A stretch of DNA of 50,459 bases from Acidobacteriaceae bacterium. GTDB lineage: Bacteria; Acidobacteriota; Terriglobia; Terriglobales; Acidobacteriaceae. The DNA lies in the NCBI GenBank assembly GCA_030042915.1, contig JASHYS010000245.1, forward strand, positions 1 through 50,459, written 5' to 3'. The notes under the pieces are model-generated. The model was not told where the DNA came from. It made no database searches and saw only the letters and a program-made list of their open reading frames with translations. Both the position numbers and the translations under genes were made by a program. Within the stretch, counting starts at the first letter, position 1. Each line of letters opens with the position of its first letter. Below are positions 7,268 through 14,998 of this stretch, piece after piece.

Positions 7268-9136
7268 CTAATTCTCACTGGAATGCAGGCCGCCGGAGCC
7301 GGCACGAAACTCGATGTTGCCGCGCTCGCCGTCGGGCGATTGGGAGCAGTTCCACAGGCAGGCGCCGCAGTGGACGCATTTTTCGCGCTCGAAGCTGGGC
7401 GCACCGTCTTCGCCAAGCGTGAGTGCCTGGCCGGAGCACATGGCAATGCAGGTCTTGTCGTCGCAGGAGATGCAGCGGCGGCGATCGAGGAAGACGACGT
7501 GGTCAGCGTAGCCGGGAACGGCCTGCACCTTGCCGCCCAGCAGCAGCGCGTCCTGATGCGTGACCAGCAGGCGGCCGTCAAAGGGGATCTTGGGCCAGCC
7601 GCGCGCGGTGAGCAGAGCATCGTGGAGCGTGCGCCCGTCGGCCATGGCGGCAGCGGCGGCCTCGCGCAGGCGCAAGCCCGATTTGCCAAAGGCGCGGAAG
7701 GGGAGAATCTGGCGGGGCGCGGATGGAATGTGCGCTTTGAGCGAGAATCGACCGCCGGTGAGCCCGGCCAGCGTCATGCCGATGAGGCCGCGCACGAAGC
7801 CGCCGTGAAAGCCGTCCCGGGCGTGCTCGGCCTGGCGCAAGCCGCGTTCGATACGGCTGGTGCGACGGTGGGCTTCGTACGTAGCGGCCAGGTTTTCGTG
7901 CGTGAAGGGAAGGCCGGCGTCGAGAATTTCGAGGACGGCCTCGGCGAGCTGGACGCCGGTGGTCCAGGCTTCGTCGACGCCGGAACCGGTGAGCATGTTG
8001 GTTGAGCCGGAGCCTTCGCCGATGCGCGCGAAGCCATCGCCGGTAAGGAAGGGCTCGCCGCGCTTGCCCGACTCTTCAAGCGACTTGGCGCCCCACGAGC
8101 GCAGCGTGCCGCCATTGAGATGACGCCACAGCGCGGGATGCTGGATGAAGTGCTGCAGATAGCGGTAGGCGGTGCGCGCAGGATCGCCGAGCCACGAGGG
8201 AATGAAGATGCCGACAGAGGCGAGGCGATGAGGGTGCACGTAAAGGAAGCCGAAGATCTCGGGTTCGGGAAAACCAAAGGTATGCCAGACGGCGCCGGGC
8301 TCGAGCGTGGTGTCTTCGGGGAGCTCGATGACCATCTTCATTCCCAGCGCCCACTCGCGGCGAGCGTGACCGGCGGGCATACCGAAGCGTTCGTCGAGCT
8401 GCTGCCCGACGGCGCCTACAGGGCCATCGCCAACGACGGTGAGGCGGGCGCGTACGTCCATGCCGGGCATGAAGCCTTCAGCGGGAATGCCGAGCTTGTC
8501 GACGCCCTGATCTGTGAGGCGCAGCCCGGCGACTTCTTTACGCTCGCGATCGGGGTTGTCACCGAAGATGGGGCCGCTGACTGCAGTGCCGGGCCAGATC
8601 TGCACGAAGCCGCCGGCCATTAGTTGCTGGCCGACCCACTGGTTGAATTGCCCGATGGAGAGGACGAGGCCTCCGTGCTTGCGCAGGAAAGCAGGCGTCC
8701 AGGGCAGCTCGAAGGCGTGGTCTTTTACCCACCGCTCAGGTCCAAGACCAATAAGAGAATCGCCAAAACGCAGAAGCGCGGAGCGCCGGCTGGCGCCGAT
8801 GGGATCGAGCAGGTAAAGGACGCGCTCCTTTGTGACGGCGGCAGCCATGGGAATCTGTGCGGGATCGAGCGCAGGAAAGGTGGAGCGAATCCCTTCTCCG
8901 CGCGTGACCACACCGCTGACGCCAGCGGCCAGATCGTCGGCGCGCTCATAGCAGACCACCTGCAGGGGCATGCCCGGCGCAACGCGGCTCTCGAAGGCGG
9001 GATCGGCGGGGTTCTGCGTCCACGCCTGCGTAAGCGTAGTGAGAAAGCCGCCCATGGCGGGGCCGAAGCCGGCGCAGGCAATGTCGACTTCCATCGTCTG
9101 GCGGTCGACTGCAACCGCGCGTCCATTGGTGTTCAT
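7268..9136 (-). CDS. ETF:quinone oxidoreductase-like flavoprotein with C-terminal ferredoxin domain
   Basis: About 622 residues. Near the N-terminus an FAD-binding GxGxxG-type loop (ACAGFGPAMGG) is followed by the FixC/ETF-QO flavoprotein body, including GDGPVGAVGQQLDERFG, a membrane-facing middle part and GSGSTNMLTGSGVDEAWTTGVQLAE, the second FAD contact. The C-terminal 100 residues are a FixX-like ferredoxin with CISCDDKTCIAMCSG and CVHCGACLWNC. The protein should accept electrons from the EtfAB dimer and pass them to quinone at the inner membrane. I place the start at the ATG at 9136, which has a GAGAGGG site. A TTG 51 bases upstream has no good ribosome binding site. It is the second gene of the operon, 88 bases after the acyl-CoA dehydrogenase. 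Confidence 0.9.
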   Translation of the reverse strand: MNTNGRAVAVDRQTMEVDIACAGFGPAMGGFLTTLTQAWTQNPADPAFESRVAPGMPLQVVCYERADDLAAGVSGVVTRGEGIRSTFPALDPAQIPMAAAVTKERVLYLLDPIGASRRSALLRFGDSLIGLGPERWVKDHAFELPWTPAFLRKHGGLVLSIGQFNQWVGQQLMAGGFVQIWPGTAVSGPIFGDNPDRERKEVAGLRLTDQGVDKLGIPAEGFMPGMDVRARLTVVGDGPVGAVGQQLDERFGMPAGHARREWALGMKMVIELPEDTTLEPGAVWHTFGFPEPEIFGFLYVHPHRLASVGIFIPSWLGDPARTAYRYLQHFIQHPALWRHLNGGTLRSWGAKSLEESGKRGEPFLTGDGFARIGEGSGSTNMLTGSGVDEAWTTGVQLAEAVLEILDAGLPFTHENLAATYEAHRRTSRIERGLRQAEHARDGFHGGFVRGLIGMTLAGLTGGRFSLKAHIPSAPRQILPFRAFGKSGLRLREAAAAAMADGRTLHDALLTARGWPKIPFDGRLLVTHQDALLLGGKVQAVPGYADHVVFLDRRRCISCDDKTCIAMCSGQALTLGEDGAPSFEREKCVHCGACLWNCSQSPDGERGNIEFRAGSGGLHSSEN

Positions 9137-9224
9137 GCGGACCCTCTCGGTGCAGGTGAGTTCTCCCGGTTCCCACTCTTTCTGCAAAATGCGCGGAAAG
9201 GCTCGGGTAACGGCCCATTCGAGC

Positions 9225-11450
9225 TCATGCGGGGCCTGCCGCGGGATAATCGAGAGCTTCGGGAATGACGACTTTGCTCACGGTTTCGGCAGCCCGGTCT
9301 TTGGCCAGGCGCGAACCGCTGAGGCATCGGGTCAATCGGCTTTGCATCTGCAGGTAATCGCTGGCTCCCGCGCAGCCGACACAAGGGCCGGCTTTGGCGG
9401 GATGGCTGCCGTCAGCCGCCAGTACGTCTACCGCAACGGCCATGATTCCGGGCATGGTCTCTTCCAGCTCCTCGAGCTCGGAGGCAAGGAAGCAGCTTCG
9501 GTGTTCCTCATCTTCCCATGCTGGATGCCGGTTGTAGCCGAAGACCAGCTCGCCACAGATCCGCGAGACCTCGCCTGCCGCCTGCGCAGCCTGCGTATGG
9601 CTTAGATCGCTCAGGAATTGCACAGTGCCGGCCAGGCTTTCGAAGACTGCGGCATCCTGCGCGCCGCGCGTTTCCAGCTCAAGTACGTCGAGGATCTGGC
9701 AGCGCGATGCCATCAGCCAGCTCAGCGCATCGGCCAGCGCGAAGGTAACGCCCTGACGCTGGCCGTGGTAAAGCTTGTTGCCCGACGGGTCGGTCGAGCG
9801 CTGCAGATAATTCAGCGTCCACGCCCACAGATTCATGGCTGTGGCCAGCGTGCAAGCGCCGGTGCCGGGATGAGATGAAGCGATGCTGCGCATCTCCCTG
9901 GTCCAGGCGGCAAACAGCGCGAGAAAAACGTTGCCGGTCATGGTGACGGTCAACTGACGCCGCTGCACCGCCTCGGGGCCTTCGTAAGTGGCTTCGAGTT
10001 GTGCGTCCATCCATTTGTTAGCCAGGAAGCCGGGGCAATCCTCGGTAATGCCGTAGCCGCCCATCAGGCTTACGGCTTCGCGCATCATGTTGGCGCCATG
10101 GCCGGTGTTCCACAGCTTGGTGGCCGGGCACAGCACGTTGGCCTCGGCGTCTTTCAGCACGAACTGCACCAGCGGATCGGCTTCAAGCTCGGCGCGGCGC
10201 GGATCGCCCTCATTCAGCTTCAGCAGCTCGATGGCGCCCTGCTCACTTTCTTTCAGCGCCCTTATCTCTGCGCGTCCGCCTGAGATTCCGCGGCCTTTCA
10301 TGAGTGCGGTCTTCCGCTTTTCGAGCGGGTCCAACTCGTCAAACAGCCGCGCGGCGGCAAAACCGAGCGAGGCCGCGGCTTCGCCCGCTGCCCATACATC
10401 CACCAGGCGGTGCAGTGCGTCTTCGCGCTGCTGAATGCCTTGCTCATAGCGCACCGAGCCGGGCCTGGCGCCCTCGGCGCCGCGGAAACGCTGCCGCTGA
10501 TAGCGGATTACCGGCTCGACCGCCGAAAGCAGCTTGGCCGCCGTCATCAGCCCGACGGGAACGCGGGTGCGGCGGAAAACCGCGTCAATCACCTCAGTGT
10601 GATTGAAGTTGGGAACAATCACACCGTCCTTCACTGTGTAGCCGCCCACGATGCGGCTGGCCGGAATGCGCAGATTGAAGACCGGATCGCCCGTAGACGA
10701 GAGCTGGTGCACCAGCTTCCTGGTTGGCGTGCCACGATCGAACGTACCTTTGTCGGTTTCCTCCAGAATCACCACGCAACTGCCTTTGATGCGCTCGTCG
10801 CCGGAGCTGACCGCAGCGGTGACGAAGTTGGCAAAAGCAATGCCGGAGATGAAGCGGCCGCGCTTCTCGATTTGCAGCCATGGCTCCTGGCCGTCTTTCC
10901 ACTCGACCACGCGCACTTTGCCGCTCAGCATGCCGGTGTCGACGCCCACGTAAGGGATGGGCTCAGTGAGCGCAAAGGCGCCGCGCCAGGGCTTGCGATC
11001 TTCTCCGGGCTGCGGCGGAGCGGCCAGCTTCATATAATGGGCAACTTGTTCGGGCGTGCCACGCTCGTGGATGGGTGAAAGGGCGAGAAAGCCTGCGAGG
11101 CTGGCGGTCGCCGCGCCGCCATCGACCCAAGCCAGCTCAAAGGCCGCAAGACCCAGCGCCAGGTTCTTGGGCCCGGCGATGAAGCCGCCTTCTTCAGGCT
11201 CCATGAAAGCGGCAGTGATCCCGGCGCGGTCGAAGGCATCGAGCATCGCGTCTTTGGCCGCGGTCCACTCATGTGTGTTGCGCTCGCCGGCGGCCACAAG
11301 CCGGGCAACGGTTGCGCGCGCCACGCCCCTTGCCGATTGCACCAGCATTTGCAGGTCGAAGCGGTCGCCAAACCGCCATTGCAACTGTCGCACCGGGTCA
11401 CCGGGAAGGGTGAGCATGGTCTCGGTTTCGGGAACGGCAACTGTGCCCAT
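9225..11450 (-). CDS. Acyl-CoA dehydrogenase, long form
   Basis: A 741-residue FAD enzyme of the acyl-CoA dehydrogenase superfamily, roughly twice the length of classical members. The core is recognisable: GAFALTEP and DTGMLSGKV (substrate/FAD region, about 158-180), the RxxVPVGLMTAAK helix (about 295-306), WNTGHGANMMREAVSLMGGYGITED (about 447-471) and the catalytic base E490 in TYEGPEAVQRRQL. The 240 residues after E490 form an extra helical domain containing two Cys near GPCVGCAGASDYLQM. Substrate unknown. It is the first gene of the minus-strand operon with ETF-QO and EtfBA, which would receive its electrons. An AGGAGG site lies 6 bases before the ATG. Two CRP/FNR-like palindromes lie 55-280 bases upstream. 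Confidence 0.92.
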   Translation of the reverse strand: MGTVAVPETETMLTLPGDPVRQLQWRFGDRFDLQMLVQSARGVARATVARLVAAGERNTHEWTAAKDAMLDAFDRAGITAAFMEPEEGGFIAGPKNLALGLAAFELAWVDGGAATASLAGFLALSPIHERGTPEQVAHYMKLAAPPQPGEDRKPWRGAFALTEPIPYVGVDTGMLSGKVRVVEWKDGQEPWLQIEKRGRFISGIAFANFVTAAVSSGDERIKGSCVVILEETDKGTFDRGTPTRKLVHQLSSTGDPVFNLRIPASRIVGGYTVKDGVIVPNFNHTEVIDAVFRRTRVPVGLMTAAKLLSAVEPVIRYQRQRFRGAEGARPGSVRYEQGIQQREDALHRLVDVWAAGEAAASLGFAAARLFDELDPLEKRKTALMKGRGISGGRAEIRALKESEQGAIELLKLNEGDPRRAELEADPLVQFVLKDAEANVLCPATKLWNTGHGANMMREAVSLMGGYGITEDCPGFLANKWMDAQLEATYEGPEAVQRRQLTVTMTGNVFLALFAAWTREMRSIASSHPGTGACTLATAMNLWAWTLNYLQRSTDPSGNKLYHGQRQGVTFALADALSWLMASRCQILDVLELETRGAQDAAVFESLAGTVQFLSDLSHTQAAQAAGEVSRICGELVFGYNRHPAWEDEEHRSCFLASELEELEETMPGIMAVAVDVLAADGSHPAKAGPCVGCAGASDYLQMQSRLTRCLSGSRLAKDRAAETVSKVVIPEALDYPAAGPA

Positions 11451-11504
11451 GGAGGGCCTCCTGAAGCAGCGGAATTATTGTGCTCGACCGGAAGCAGCGT
11501 GGCA

Positions 11505-11520
11505 TGTGACCTGTATCACG
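11505..11520. promoter_or_regulatory. CRP/FNR-family operator, site 1
   Basis: TGTGACCTGTATCACG matches the CRP-type palindrome TGTGA-N6-TCACA at 9 of 10 symmetric positions. It lies 55 bases upstream of the acyl-CoA dehydrogenase start, a position suited to control of that operon. Confidence 0.6.
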
Positions 11521-11712
11521 AGCACATGGCAAAGCCGTTGGCTTTGGCCTTCGGCTCGCAGGTTGCCGACCGGGCGACTGGAAGAGGCGCTTGCAAAAGA
11601 GTTTGTCGAACGTTCAACTTCGCTTTATGAGACGCCAACTCTGCAGGGCTCCGGCACGCAAGTCTGAGCAGTGAAAGAGCATGGACGAGCTTGTGATCTG
11701 CGTCGTCTAGCT

Positions 11713-11728
11713 TGTGATACCGATCACT
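11713..11728. promoter_or_regulatory. CRP/FNR-family operator, site 2
   Basis: TGTGATACCGATCACT, again TGTGA-N6-TCACx with 9 of 10 matches, preceded by T. It lies 136 bases upstream of the cytochrome c start and 263 bases upstream of the acyl-CoA dehydrogenase start, so it could serve either divergent unit. Confidence 0.6.
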
Positions 11729-11863
11729 GCCAACCTCCACCAAAAGAAGCACCTTGGAATTGCGATCCCCCGCAAAGGGTCATGTGACGGACCGGTGGAA
11801 TCCGCAAAAAGTTGCGGATAGGCGGATACGTCCGCTTTCGCTTGAGGGAAGGAAGACGGCGGA

Positions 11864-13093
11864 ATGAAAGAAGCCGCAAGAAGAACGGGGAACAGGGAAC
11901 AGGGAACAAGGAACAGGGTGCGAATTGCGCTGATTGTTCTGATCATGGCGATTTTGGCGCTGGCGCCGCACACCCTGAGCGCGCAGGACTGCCTGACCTG
12001 CCACGGCGACGCGAGCATGACCGACAGCAACGGCCACAGCATTGCTGTGGACGGGAAGAAGTTTGGCGACAGCATTCACGGCAGCCTGCAGTGCACGAAC
12101 TGCCACGCCGACATTAAAGGCTATCCGCATCCTGACAAGATCGCGCCTGTGGATTGCAAGAGCTGCCACGCCGATGAGGCGGCCCAACTGAAGGGCAGCG
12201 TACACGCCGACAGCAAGGAGCATCCCTGCACGAGCTGCCACGGCAACGCGCACGAGATTTTTCCCAAGACCGATGCGCGCTCCGCGGTTTACCCGTTGAA
12301 CGTGCCCAAGACCTGCGGCCAGTGCCACGGCACCAATGGCATGGCGGGCAAGCATGGATTGCCCAGCGTTTATCCGAATTACATCGATTCCATCCACGGG
12401 TTTGCCCTGAGCAAAGAAGGACTGCTGGTGGCGGCCAACTGCCAGAGCTGCCACGGTTCACATCACATCCTGAGCCGCACCGATCCGCAGAGCCCGACCT
12501 ACAAGGCAAATATCCCCAAGACCTGCGGAAACTGCCATGCGAAAATCGACGCCGACTATGAACAGGGCATCCACGGCAAAGCGATTGCGCGCGGCAATCT
12601 GAACGCGCCGGTGTGCAGCGACTGCCACACCGCGCACGCGATTTTGCAGCCGACGGAATCAGAATTTCGCATGCAGTCTACGCCGATTTGCGGCAACTGC
12701 CACAAAGAGAAGTTCTCCACTTACCGCGATACCTTCCACTCGCAGTTGGGTTCGTTGGGAGGGTATGTGGAGACAGCGCGCTGCTGGGACTGCCATCAGG
12801 CGCACGATGTGCGGCCGGCCAGCGATCCAAGTTCGCCCATCAACAAAGCCAACCTGATTGCCACCTGCGGGCGCTGTCACGCGGGCGCCAACCTGAGTTT
12901 TGTGCGATATCAGCCGCACGCCAACGCGCGCGATCGCAAATTGAACCCCGGACTATATTTTGTCCGGCTGTTTATGAACCTGCTGCTGGCGAGCGTGCTC
13001 ACGTTCTTCCTGCTGCATACCATCTTGTGGCTGATCCGCTCGCGCTACCACCAGGTCCAAACCAAGAATGGCAACGGAGGCAAGCATGCCTGA
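11864..13093 (+). CDS. Undecaheme (11 CXXCH) membrane-anchored cytochrome c
   Basis: A 409-residue multiheme cytochrome. I count 11 CXXCH heme-binding motifs between about residues 44 and 345 (CLTCH, CTNCH, CKSCH, CTSCH, CGQCH, CQSCH, CGNCH, CSDCH, CGNCH, CWDCH, CGRCH). A hydrophobic export segment (IALIVLIMAILALAP) lies near the N-terminus. One C-terminal transmembrane helix (LLLASVLTFFLLHTILWLI) leaves a short cytoplasmic tail. The heme domain must be periplasmic. The next gene, a b-type cytochrome, overlaps it, so the pair probably forms one quinone-linked electron conduit. The first 18 residues are encoded partly by a GGGAACA repeat. A GTG at 11918 with AAGGA upstream is an alternative start giving a normal-length signal peptide. 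Confidence 0.93.
   Translation: MKEAARRTGNREQGTRNRVRIALIVLIMAILALAPHTLSAQDCLTCHGDASMTDSNGHSIAVDGKKFGDSIHGSLQCTNCHADIKGYPHPDKIAPVDCKSCHADEAAQLKGSVHADSKEHPCTSCHGNAHEIFPKTDARSAVYPLNVPKTCGQCHGTNGMAGKHGLPSVYPNYIDSIHGFALSKEGLLVAANCQSCHGSHHILSRTDPQSPTYKANIPKTCGNCHAKIDADYEQGIHGKAIARGNLNAPVCSDCHTAHAILQPTESEFRMQSTPICGNCHKEKFSTYRDTFHSQLGSLGGYVETARCWDCHQAHDVRPASDPSSPINKANLIATCGRCHAGANLSFVRYQPHANARDRKLNPGLYFVRLFMNLLLASVLTFFLLHTILWLIRSRYHQVQTKNGNGGKHA
11884..11919. repeat. Degenerate 7-base repeat (GGGAACA) at the cytochrome 5' end
   Basis: Four successive copies of a GGAACAGG-like unit with period 7-8. The same kind of low-complexity spacer repeat occurs elsewhere in the window between genes. Here it overlaps the predicted N-terminus of the cytochrome and may supply its Shine-Dalgarno for the alternative GTG start. 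Confidence 0.65.
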
Positions 13094-13943
13094 ACTCGAA
13101 CTCGCTGACCCGGCAACCGCGACCGGCGTCAAGACTCGTTACTACGTCCGCTTTACGCGCCAGCAGCGCTATATGCACGCGACGCTGTTTACCACGTTTC
13201 TGGGACTGGCGGCTACCGGCCTGCCCATGCGCTTCAGTCAAAGCTTCTGGGCGCGCGAGTTGGCGGCCGGCGTGGGTGGATTTGGCGCTATCCTCTTTCT
13301 GCATAAATTCTTTGCGGTGGTGCTTACCATTGCCTTCCTGATCCACGTGAAGGAAGTTTTGGAACGCGGCCTGGTGAACCGCGAAAAGGGAATCTTCTGG
13401 GGACCGACCTCGATGGTTCCTAATTGGAATGACGCAAAGGCTATGGTGGGCCACATGCGCTGGTTTCTGGGACTAGGGCCCAAGCCGCAATTCGAGCGCT
13501 ACGCTTACTGGGAAAAGTTCGACTACTGGGCGGTGTTCTGGGGCATGATCGTGATCGGATTCTCAGGCTACGCCATGTGGTTCGCGCCATTCTTCGCGCA
13601 TTTCCTGCCCGGGTGGGCGCTCAACGCAGTCCTCGTGATCCACAGCGAAGAGGCTCTGCTCGCCGTCCTCTTCATTTTTTCAATCCACTTTGTCAACACG
13701 CACCTGCGCCCAGATAGCTTTCCCATGGACATGGTGATTTTTACCGGCGTGGAGAGCGATCACGAGTTCAAGGAAAAGCGGTCGCTGGAATACGCGCGCA
13801 ATCTGAAGGCGGGCGACCTCGAGAAGAAGACCGGCATCGCACCGCCGCTTTGGCTCGTCAACTTCTCCAAAGTAGTGGGATACACGGCCATCTTCATCGG
13901 GCTTACGCTGCTGGTGCTCACCCTGATCGGGTACTTCGACTAA
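13086..13943 (+). CDS. Cytochrome b (formate dehydrogenase gamma/thiosulfate reductase-like)
   Basis: A 285-residue integral membrane b-type cytochrome. About five hydrophobic helices can be traced: ATLFTTFLGLAATGLPM, FGAILFLHKFFAVVLTIAFLIH, YWAVFWGMIVIGFSGYAMWF, AVLVIHSEEALLAVLFIFSIHF and a C-terminal YTAIFIGLTLLVLTLIGYF. Several membrane His (MHATLF, FLHKF, LIHVK, VIHSEE, SIHFVN) are plausible heme ligands. It should take electrons from, or deliver them to, the quinone pool together with the preceding multiheme cytochrome. The ATG at 13086 has a GGAGG site five bases away and overlaps the upstream gene by 8 bases. An upstream ATG at 13068 in the same frame lacks such a site. The fused CbcL-type cytochromes of Geobacter combine the same two modules in one chain. 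Confidence 0.9.
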   Translation: MPELELADPATATGVKTRYYVRFTRQQRYMHATLFTTFLGLAATGLPMRFSQSFWARELAAGVGGFGAILFLHKFFAVVLTIAFLIHVKEVLERGLVNREKGIFWGPTSMVPNWNDAKAMVGHMRWFLGLGPKPQFERYAYWEKFDYWAVFWGMIVIGFSGYAMWFAPFFAHFLPGWALNAVLVIHSEEALLAVLFIFSIHFVNTHLRPDSFPMDMVIFTGVESDHEFKEKRSLEYARNLKAGDLEKKTGIAPPLWLVNFSKVVGYTAIFIGLTLLVLTLIGYFD

Positions 13944-13965
13944 CGGCCGCATCATTTCCGGGCCA

Positions 13966-13990
13966 GGCCACGCCCTTCAAGGCCGTGGCC
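13966..13990. other. Hairpin downstream of the cytochrome b gene
   Basis: GGCCACG and CGTGGCC form a 7-bp stem around an 11-base loop, 23 bases after the stop codon. There is no T-run, so termination by it would be weak or Rho-dependent. Confidence 0.4.
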
Positions 13991-14140
13991 GGCCGTCATG
14001 ACCCGATCGCACGAAAAGCAGTCTGCGCGACCCGCCCTCGCAGCCGCCCTGGGCCAGATTTGGTCTTGCCAAACCGGCGATCAGCGGTAGACTTTAGGCA
14101 AATCTAAGCCAAGGAAACTCGAGTTCTTCGGGAGGCCCTC

Positions 14141-14866
14141 ATGAAAGACAGAGTGCCGCTGAGATTTCGCCGCGTCTTATGGTTCCTGCTTCAGTTCATG
14201 ATTTTCTTTGCACTCGCCACTCCCCATGCGCTGGCCAGGGCGGGCGGAGGAGGGGACAGTGGAGGCGGATGGCTCACCCTGATCCTGTTGCCGTTCGCGA
14301 TCGCCTATGCCTGGTATGTCAACCGAAGAATTAACAAGAAAAAGAAAGCGACGGAACAGCTGCTGAATACACTCTCGCAAGACGACCCTGTCTGGAAGGA
14401 GCCAGACCTCGAAGCGCACACGCGGCAAACCTTTCTTCAAATTGAAGTGGCGTGGTGCAAGCAAGACCTCGCACAGCTGGAGAGCCTTCTGCATCCTCAA
14501 CTGTTCTCAGAATGGAAAGCGCAAATTGAACTTATGCAATCCAATGGTGAGCGCAACATCATGGAAAACCTGAGGATCGACAAGGTGAGACTCGTGGAGG
14601 CGGAGAACTTTCGAGACAAAGAGAAGGATATGTATACCGCTTGCATCGATGCCTACGCCACGGATTACACGGTTGGCTCGAACGGGCAAATCGCCAGCGT
14701 CAATTCGTGGAACCGGCGCAAACGGGCAAATAAAGAAAAATCTCTGGAAGCATTTCGGGAGTTTTGGACCTATGAGCGACACGGGGGAAAATGGCTTTTG
14801 CTGAGGGTCGACCAGGAGAGCGACTGGAAAAAATCGGTCGATGCCGTACTCGTTGACGAGGAATAG
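14141..14866 (+). CDS. Tim44-like domain membrane protein
   Basis: A 241-residue protein. An N-terminal signal-like segment (VLWFLLQFMIFFALATPHALA) is followed by a Gly-rich stretch (RAGGGGDSGGGW) and a second transmembrane helix (LTLILLPFAIAYAWYV). A basic Lys-rich turn comes next. The C-terminal domain (about 85-241) has alternating helix and sheet, including FLQIEVAWCKQDLAQLESLLHPQLFSEW and a final FREFWTYERHGGKWLLLRVDQ, as in Tim44-like domains. Bacterial members are membrane-tethered proteins of poorly known role, some linked to envelope assembly. A GGGAGG site precedes the ATG. The gene is alone, between the cytochrome pair and a convergent radical SAM gene. Confidence 0.8.
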   Translation: MKDRVPLRFRRVLWFLLQFMIFFALATPHALARAGGGGDSGGGWLTLILLPFAIAYAWYVNRRINKKKKATEQLLNTLSQDDPVWKEPDLEAHTRQTFLQIEVAWCKQDLAQLESLLHPQLFSEWKAQIELMQSNGERNIMENLRIDKVRLVEAENFRDKEKDMYTACIDAYATDYTVGSNGQIASVNSWNRRKRANKEKSLEAFREFWTYERHGGKWLLLRVDQESDWKKSVDAVLVDEE

Positions 14867-14998
14867 CAGCAAAACATACCGTTGTCGCCCGGCGAACCCT
14901 GCCTCTGAGTGGAGCGATGGGAAGAGAGATTTTCGCATCCGCCTGCAGGGCGCACAAGCGAATCGTGCGTATCCCGCCGCGGAGGCAACCTGCTGCAA

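Larger units (their letters stand above)
11451..11863. other. Divergent control region between the ETF operon and the cytochrome genes
   Basis: 413 bases between two divergent electron-transfer units. It contains two complete CRP/FNR-family palindromes (listed separately), a TGTGA half-site near 11782 and another near 11694, and a GCGGA-TACG-TCCGC hairpin near 11819-11832. No protein gene is supported. Confidence 0.7.

Noticed and set aside
7283..8005. Long open frames antisense to ETF-QO, EtfA, XDH and aminotransferase genes
   Set aside because: Such frames are expected in GC-rich DNA opposite real genes. Their translations are Arg/Ala/Gly-rich without domain features.
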